From Wenyingzhuangia sp. 2_MG-2023 (GTDB lineage: Bacteria; Bacteroidota; Bacteroidia; Flavobacteriales; Flavobacteriaceae): a stretch of 64,000 nucleotides of DNA. A program made the position numbers and the translations under genes. Under the pieces are notes generated by a model. The model had not been told where the DNA came from. It saw nothing but the letters and a program-made list of their open reading frames with translations, and searched no databases. Positions 59,381-64,000 of this stretch are shown one piece after another (positions within the stretch are counted from its first letter, which is position 1; every line of letters begins with the position of its first letter). The stretch is from NCBI RefSeq assembly GCF_030548295.1, contig NZ_JAUOSB010000005.1, positions 62,001 to 126,000 of the forward strand, in the 5' to 3' direction.

Positions 59381-60040
59381 TTAGCGTGTTTTCTTTTGAA
59401 AAAGACGTTTATTATACCATTCCTTTTCCGTTTTAAAGACCAACAGATATGCTACACAAGTCATAGAAATACCTACAACAGCACCGGTAAAAACATCCAT
59501 AAAAAAATGCTGCACCAAATACATTCTAGACATTCCAACAAACGCTGCGAAAACACTTAAAAAGATAGAAAAACGAACTTTATTTACTTTTAACGCAAAA
59601 AAAGTAGCCATACAAAAAGAATAAGCCGTATGCCCTGATGGAAATGATTTTCTCTTATTGATTTTAATTCCCTCAACAAAATCCACTTGATCCAAAATAC
59701 CCTGCGCTTCAAAAAATAAATAAGGTCTGGGAGCTCCTTTAAAAATAAGATTTTTAGAAAGTACAATTATTAACGATTCTAAAAGAAAAGCCAGTACAAA
59801 AAAGTACAAATACTTCAATTCAAACTTCCACAAAACAATTGCTAAAAAGAAAAAAATGCTCAACGCATTTCCTATGCTACTCAACTTTGTAAAAACTAAA
59901 TTCCAAAAAGGGCTGTGAATCCTATTCATCATCAAAACGACTTCTCCTTTAGGATACACAAAGAAATACAAGCTTAAAATCAACACCCCTACAAATGGCA
60001 GTAGAGACGGATATCTATCTTGAAAAGTTTTATTTATCAT
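59381..60040 (-). CDS. PAP2-family membrane phosphatase
   Basis: This 219-residue enzyme with five or six transmembrane helices removes phosphate from lipid phosphates. The three PAP2 motifs are complete: Lys101...Arg105-Pro106 (KGAPRPY), PSGH (134-137, with His137) and Ser171-Arg172...His178...Asp182 (SRMYLVQHFFMD). Its operon position before two ArnT-like transferases fits recycling of undecaprenyl pyrophosphate or dephosphorylation of lipid A, as done by LpxE/LpxF; the sequence alone does not decide which. Confidence 0.92.
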   Translation of the reverse strand: MINKTFQDRYPSLLPFVGVLILSLYFFVYPKGEVVLMMNRIHSPFWNLVFTKLSSIGNALSIFFFLAIVLWKFELKYLYFFVLAFLLESLIIVLSKNLIFKGAPRPYLFFEAQGILDQVDFVEGIKINKRKSFPSGHTAYSFCMATFFALKVNKVRFSIFLSVFAAFVGMSRMYLVQHFFMDVFTGAVVGISMTCVAYLLVFKTEKEWYNKRLFQKKTR

Positions 60041-60096
60041 GGGGCTAAATTACTTAACTCTTAAGATTCTCACAAGGCTTTGACTTTAATATAATC

Positions 60097-62055
60097 TTAA
60101 TTGGATGCCTTAGATATTCCATTCTGCAACCAACTCAAATAAGCATCCACATTGGGTGTATAGCCTACAGGTTTTGACACGTCTTCACCTTCAGCATTTA
60201 AAACAACATAAAAAGGCTGTGCATTGGTCTTGTATTTTTGTTCTTGAAAATGCGACCACTTTTGCCCTTTGTATCGATATGGTTTTCCTGTTAATGGAGA
60301 AATCTCTTCCTCATCAAAACTTTGCCTATCGTCTACATGAAGAGAAATTAAAACTATTTTATTCTGAAGTATTGACAAAACTTTTGCATCTGTCCATACA
60401 TTTTGTTCCATTTTTCTACAATTCACACATGCATAACCTGTAAAATCTAACAAAATAGGTTTGTTAACTTTTTTAGCATAGGCCAATCCTAAATCATAAT
60501 CCTTAAACGTTAAAATATTATATGGTGATAAAATATGAGCACCTTCTGGTAAATTTTCATGAGTACTTTGTTGTGCCCCAAATCCATTTGGAGATTCACT
60601 ATATTCTATAGGAGGAACAAATGCTCCTACCATTTTTACAGGTGCCCCAAACAAACCTGGAATTAAATAAGCCACTAAGACAAAAGAAAACATAGACAAC
60701 AAAAGTCTGGTGACCGAAATTTTTTCTATCGCTTGGTAATCGTGTGGCAATCTTATTTTACCTAATAAATAAAGTCCCATCATTAAAAATACCACAATCC
60801 AAATAGCAATAAACACTTCTCTCTCCAACCAATGCGCTTGCAATACCAAATCTGCATTGGATAAAAATTTAAATGCCAAAGCCAATTCTAAAAATCCTAA
60901 AACTACTTTTACCGTATTCAACCATCCTCCTGATTTTGGCAATGAATTCATCCAACCTGGAAAAACAGCAAACAACGTAAATGGAATGGCAATTGCCAAA
61001 GAAAACCCTAACATAGAAACAATAGGTCCTATTCCTCCTTGTGATGCAGATTGTACCAATGCTGTTCCAACAATAGGCCCTGTACATGAAAAAGAAACTA
61101 CGGACAGTGCCAATGCCATAAAAAAGATTCCTAAAACTCCACCTTTGTCAGCTTTTTCATCCAATTTGGTTCCCCAAGAACTTGGCAGCACCAATTCATA
61201 AGCTCCCAAAAAGGCAAAAGCAAAAAGGATTAGAATTACAAAAAAGGCAATATTAAAAGTAACACTTGTAGACAATTCATTCAATGCACTTGGTCCAAAA
61301 ACAGCCACGACTAACGTACCTAGCAGTACATAAATCACAACAATACTCAAACCATATATAATAGCATTTTTAATTCCTATGGCTCTATTTTTACTTTGTT
61401 TGGTAAAAAAACTAACGGTCATCGGAATCATAGGAAACACACACGGAGTAATCAGTGCAGTCAATCCAGCTAAAAAACTCAATGCAAATAACATCCAATA
61501 ACTTTCTTTAGCAACTGTTTCTTCAATGTTCGTAGAGACAACATTTTTTGGAATCTCTTGTTTTTTATTTTCACCTTTTGAAATGAATGAAATCTCTTGT
61601 TTTTCAATGTTTTTTACATCATAAATTAAATCTACCTCTTTAGGAGGCAAACATTTTTCATCGTTACAAACCATATATTCAACTGATGCTTGAATCTTTG
61701 ACAAAGAATTTAATAGTGCTATTTTTTGTCTAAAAGTCACTTCTTTCCCAAAATACTTTACACGCATTCCAAAATTAGGATCATCTACTTCAATTCCCTC
61801 CCCTTCAACAGTTTCTCCTAGTTTTTGAATCGTTTCAGAATAATAAAAAGTAGTTGGAATGGGGCCACCATCCTCTATATGTTGACTGTATAAATGCCAA
61901 CCTTCTTCTATGGTAGCTGTTGTTATCAAAAACAAGTCTCCTTCTTGATTTTCCGCGACAGAAGTTTTCCAAGATACAGGATCAAATACCTGTGCTTGGG
62001 TAGACAAAACAATAAAAAATGTGATTAATTTAAAAAAATGCAATCCGAGTTTCAT
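60097..62055 (-). CDS. dsbD: Thiol:disulfide interchange protein DsbD
   Basis: DsbD carries electrons from cytoplasmic thioredoxin across the inner membrane to periplasmic reductases. The 652-residue protein has a signal peptide (about 1-21), an N-terminal periplasmic domain (to about 150, with YMVCNDEKCLPP carrying its Cys pair), the CcdA-like transmembrane core with ITPCVFPMIPMTVSFF and SFSCTGPIVG (each with a redox Cys), and a C-terminal thioredoxin domain with the CxxC site YACVNCRKME. All three Cys pairs needed for relay are there. It is separated from the PAP2 gene by 56 bases. Confidence 0.95.
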   Translation of the reverse strand: MKLGLHFFKLITFFIVLSTQAQVFDPVSWKTSVAENQEGDLFLITTATIEEGWHLYSQHIEDGGPIPTTFYYSETIQKLGETVEGEGIEVDDPNFGMRVKYFGKEVTFRQKIALLNSLSKIQASVEYMVCNDEKCLPPKEVDLIYDVKNIEKQEISFISKGENKKQEIPKNVVSTNIEETVAKESYWMLFALSFLAGLTALITPCVFPMIPMTVSFFTKQSKNRAIGIKNAIIYGLSIVVIYVLLGTLVVAVFGPSALNELSTSVTFNIAFFVILILFAFAFLGAYELVLPSSWGTKLDEKADKGGVLGIFFMALALSVVSFSCTGPIVGTALVQSASQGGIGPIVSMLGFSLAIAIPFTLFAVFPGWMNSLPKSGGWLNTVKVVLGFLELALAFKFLSNADLVLQAHWLEREVFIAIWIVVFLMMGLYLLGKIRLPHDYQAIEKISVTRLLLSMFSFVLVAYLIPGLFGAPVKMVGAFVPPIEYSESPNGFGAQQSTHENLPEGAHILSPYNILTFKDYDLGLAYAKKVNKPILLDFTGYACVNCRKMEQNVWTDAKVLSILQNKIVLISLHVDDRQSFDEEEISPLTGKPYRYKGQKWSHFQEQKYKTNAQPFYVVLNAEGEDVSKPVGYTPNVDAYLSWLQNGISKASN

Positions 62056-62096
62056 AAAAATAATTTGATACTTAAGACGTTTTTAAAACTAGTTCT

Positions 62097-62708
62097 TTAC
62101 ACTAAGCTAATAATGTCTGATAATAAAATTTTAATATTTCCATAAGTGTTTTCAAGACACTTTTTAGATTCGGCGATGGATTTAAAACCAACGTCGGTTA
62201 TTCCTTCCTCCAATTGTGGTGCCAAATTAGGTTGTCTCTCCTCTGTTTTCATCAAAAACCAGTATGTAACTTTTAACACATTTTTATTTTTGTGTTTAAA
62301 AACATGATATGTAGTTTGCAACTCACGCTCTATTTTCAATCCAAAAACACTGCATTCCTCCTCCACTTCACGTATAGCTGCCACCTCATTAGACTCCTCA
62401 TTTTCAACATGTCCCTTAGGCAAATCCCATTTGTCAAATCTGTAAATCCACAGCAATTCATCTAGTTGATTTTTAACAACTCCTCCTGCCGCTTTTCTGA
62501 TTTCAAAATTTAAAAGGAATCTTATCCAATCATTCTCTAAATTGTCACAAATAACATTTATTTTTGCAGAGTGATCTTCTCGAAGTTCACGCAAAAAAAA
62601 TTGAAAATCGAGATCTTTAAACTTTACCAAACGGAAACCTGTCAACACAGTGTTTGCGTCTGTGAATGCGACAAGATTCTCATTGAAAAAAACTTTATAC
62701 ATTTGCAT
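62097..62708 (-). CDS. Nudix hydrolase-domain protein
   Basis: This protein of about 203 residues has an N-terminal domain of about 70 residues and a Nudix domain. The Nudix box, GHVENEESNEVAAIREVEEE followed by CSV, fits G-x5-E-x7-REU-x-EE-x-G-U except that the last Gly is Ser. Substrates of this family are nucleoside diphosphates linked to another group; which one is unknown. I start it at ATG 62708 (Met-Gln-Met) or 62702; an upstream ATG at 62774 would run through pyrE. Its start is 1-7 bases from the divergent pyrE start, with a candidate -7 element TATCTTTG (minus strand, 62721-62728). Confidence 0.88.
   Translation of the reverse strand: MQMYKVFFNENLVAFTDANTVLTGFRLVKFKDLDFQFFLRELREDHSAKINVICDNLENDWIRFLLNFEIRKAAGGVVKNQLDELLWIYRFDKWDLPKGHVENEESNEVAAIREVEEECSVFGLKIERELQTTYHVFKHKNKNVLKVTYWFLMKTEERQPNLAPQLEEGITDVGFKSIAESKKCLENTYGNIKILLSDIISLV
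62698..62705 (+). promoter_or_regulatory. Candidate -7 element of pyrE
   Basis: TACATTTG matches TAnnTTTG and ends 4 bases before the pyrE ATG at 62710, which predicts an mRNA starting at or very near the start codon. It lies inside the first codons of the divergent Nudix gene. No TTTG is seen at the expected spacing. Confidence 0.4.
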
Positions 62709-62709
62709 T

Positions 62710-63360
62710 ATGATATTTGACAAAGATACAGCAAATAATACCGCAGAGCAGCTTTTGAAAATTAAAGCGATCAAATTACAACCACAAGAACCATTTACAT
62801 GGGCTTCTGGATGGAAATCTCCTATTTATTGTGACAACAGAATCACACTGTCTTACCCAACAATCAGAAATTTCTTAAAAGCCAACATGGCCAAAGCAAT
62901 TGAAGAGAAATATGGAAAGCCAGACGTTATTGCTGGTGTTGCTACAGGAGCTATTGCTATTGGGGTACTTGTTGCTCAAGAATTGGGAATTCCTTTTGTA
63001 TATGTGAGACCCGAACCTAAAAAGCACGGCAGGCAAAACCAGATAGAAGGACATTTAGAAAAAGGTTCTAATGTAGTGGTCGTAGAAGATTTGATTAGCA
63101 CAGGAAAAAGTAGCCTGCAAGCGGTTGAAGCACTAAGAGAAGCTGATGTTATTATAAAAGGAATGATGGCTATTTTTACATATGGTTTTCCTGTTGCTAC
63201 GCAAAATTTTGAAGAAGCCAACGTTGATTTAACAACACTAAGCGATTATAAAACGCTGCTAGAGCAAGCAGAAAAAGACAATTATATCAATTCTAAAGAA
63301 TTGGCAATGATTCAAACATGGAGAAAGTCTCCTGAAACTTGGACTGTTGAAGAAGATTAA
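62710..63360 (+). CDS. pyrE: Orotate phosphoribosyltransferase
   Basis: PyrE condenses orotate with PRPP to give orotidine 5'-monophosphate in pyrimidine synthesis. The protein has 216 residues from ATG 62710 (MIFDKDTANN), the standard length. It has the substrate segment YCDNRITLSYPTIRNF, RPEPKKHGRQNQIEG, and the PRPP motif VVVVEDLISTGKSS. An earlier in-frame ATG (62650) adds 20 atypical residues and is rejected. It is head-to-head with the Nudix gene and ends at a 15-bp hairpin terminator. Confidence 0.97.
   Translation: MIFDKDTANNTAEQLLKIKAIKLQPQEPFTWASGWKSPIYCDNRITLSYPTIRNFLKANMAKAIEEKYGKPDVIAGVATGAIAIGVLVAQELGIPFVYVRPEPKKHGRQNQIEGHLEKGSNVVVVEDLISTGKSSLQAVEALREADVIIKGMMAIFTYGFPVATQNFEEANVDLTTLSDYKTLLEQAEKDNYINSKELAMIQTWRKSPETWTVEED
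62721..62728 (-). promoter_or_regulatory. Candidate -7 element of the Nudix gene
   Basis: The minus strand reads TATCTTTG, an exact TAnnTTTG match, 12 bases before the ATG at 62708 and within pyrE codons 4-7. It mirrors the pyrE element on the other strand. Confidence 0.4.
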
Positions 63361-63368
63361 AAAACACC

Positions 63369-63410
63369 AACACCTTAATCTTAAAAAAGTTAAGATTAAG
63401 GTGTTTTTTC
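63369..63410 (+). terminator. Terminator after pyrE
   Basis: AACACCTTAATCTTA (63369-63383) pairs perfectly with 63391-63405 across a 7-base loop, followed by a T run. Confidence 0.9.
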
Positions 63411-63432
63411 TTATCCCAAAATTCTTATTCCT

Positions 63433-63822
63433 ATGAAACTTGAAACTCCTATTGTTACCATATCAAAAACACCTGCTGAAAGTTTTGCTTTTTTAACAGA
63501 TTTAAAAAACTTTGATCAATTGATGCCTAGCAACAAACAGAAATTTGAAGTTGACGGAGATTCTTTTTTATTTGCTTTATCAGGAATGCCTGAAATAAGA
63601 CTTGTTTTAAAAGAAAAGATTCCTAATGAAAAAATTGTTTTAGGAGCAGCTTCTAGCAAACTAGACTTTACGCTTACCGTTCTTTTAACAGAAAGTGATG
63701 ATCACAAAACAAATTCACAATTGTTTTTTGAGGGAGATTTCAATCCAATGATGGCCATGATGGTCAAAAAACCATTGACCAATTTCATCAATGCATTAAG
63801 TGAAAACATGAAAAATGCTTAA
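63433..63822 (+). CDS. SRPBCC-fold (START-like) small protein
   Basis: This 129-residue protein has the opening typical of the START/polyketide-cyclase-like SRPBCC fold (IVTISKTPAESFAFLTDLKNFDQLMP) in which a hydrophobic ligand cavity forms; I quote only the strand and helix in words where longer. It contains a final helix with PLTNFINALSENM. The ligand is unknown. The genomic position between pyrE and birA is a common order in Flavobacteriaceae, from memory. Its stop overlaps the birA stop by three bases (convergent). Confidence 0.82.
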   Translation: MKLETPIVTISKTPAESFAFLTDLKNFDQLMPSNKQKFEVDGDSFLFALSGMPEIRLVLKEKIPNEKIVLGAASSKLDFTLTVLLTESDDHKTNSQLFFEGDFNPMMAMMVKKPLTNFINALSENMKNA

Positions 63823-64000
63823 AGAAGAAAACTAACTTCTTTAACTTCGTACTCATATTCTAGCTCGTCTTGTTTTTCAACGACTAATTTACCTACATCC
63901 GAAACTCCAGTAATTTTCCCCATAAAAACACCTCCAGTTGCATCTTTAAACATGGTAGGTATTTTTAATTTGTAGAGGTATGACAAATACGTTTGTTTTA
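63819..64000 (-). CDS. birA: Biotin--[acetyl-CoA-carboxylase] ligase, C-terminal part (cut by window end)
   Basis: I translated this region by hand on the minus strand. About 60 residues remain, ending in EYEVKEVSFLL. They include YLSYLYKLKIPTMFKDATGG and VFMGKITGVSDVGKLVVE, which match the C-terminal domain of Bacteroidota BirA. The enzyme attaches biotin to the acetyl-CoA carboxylase carrier protein. The gene continues beyond the window. Its stop codon (63819-63821) overlaps the stop of the convergent SRPBCC gene. Confidence 0.85.
   Translation of the reverse strand, partial: KQTYLSYLYKLKIPTMFKDATGGVFMGKITGVSDVGKLVVEKQDELEYEYEVKEVSFLL

Overview
The window looks like the chromosome of a marine member of the Flavobacteriaceae (Bacteroidota). 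The signs are AT-rich DNA, a SusC/SusD pair, a hybrid two-component regulator with an AraC-type output domain, a type IX secretion C-terminal domain, sulfatases, and promoter elements of the Bacteroidota type (TTTG ... TAnnTTTG). I cannot assign a genus from sequence alone. The window is cut in two genes' surroundings: the left end lies just downstream of susD, and the right end falls inside birA.

Positions 1-27005 are a polysaccharide utilization locus (PUL). It encodes a SusD lipoprotein and SusC transporter, three proteins that look like clan GH-A glycosidases (two are diverged paralogues, one of them carrying an inserted beta-trefoil module and a T9SS domain), two formylglycine-type S1 sulfatases, a GH29-type enzyme, two GH2 enzymes, and one hybrid two-component regulator (HTCS). 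The enzyme set (sulfatases, GH2, GH29-type) points to a sulfated algal polysaccharide. A galactan containing L-galactose or a fucose-containing glycan fits best, but the classical endo-galactanase families and lyases are not in the window, so the GH-A proteins are the candidates for backbone cutting. A 16-base motif occurs upstream of susC, upstream of the four-gene GH2 operon and in the HTCS promoter region, and probably is the regulator's operator.

Positions 27292-37303 are mixed housekeeping and accessory genes: tRNA-Leu(GAG) directly followed by tsaE, alanine dehydrogenase, a large Asp-box propeller protein, an aldose-1-epimerase-like protein, small lipoproteins, trmH and a transglutaminase. 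Positions 37354-38452 are the rpsF-rpsR-rplI operon. Positions 38539-45945 are an envelope glycan cluster (flippase, UDP-GlcNAc 2-epimerase, two glycosyltransferases, YfhO-type membrane protein).

Positions 46320-49481 hold an outer-membrane protein, rsmE and murF. Then come a DUF2383-like protein, a repeat-containing secreted protein, a BadF-type sugar kinase and rpsA. Positions 54133-60040 carry a second envelope module made of a polyprenyl-phosphate-type GT2, two ArnT-like membrane glycosyltransferases, a PAP2 phosphatase and an UPF0104-type membrane protein. The right end has dsbD, a Nudix protein head-to-head with pyrE, an SRPBCC protein and the 3' end of birA. Perfect hairpin terminators separate many of these units.
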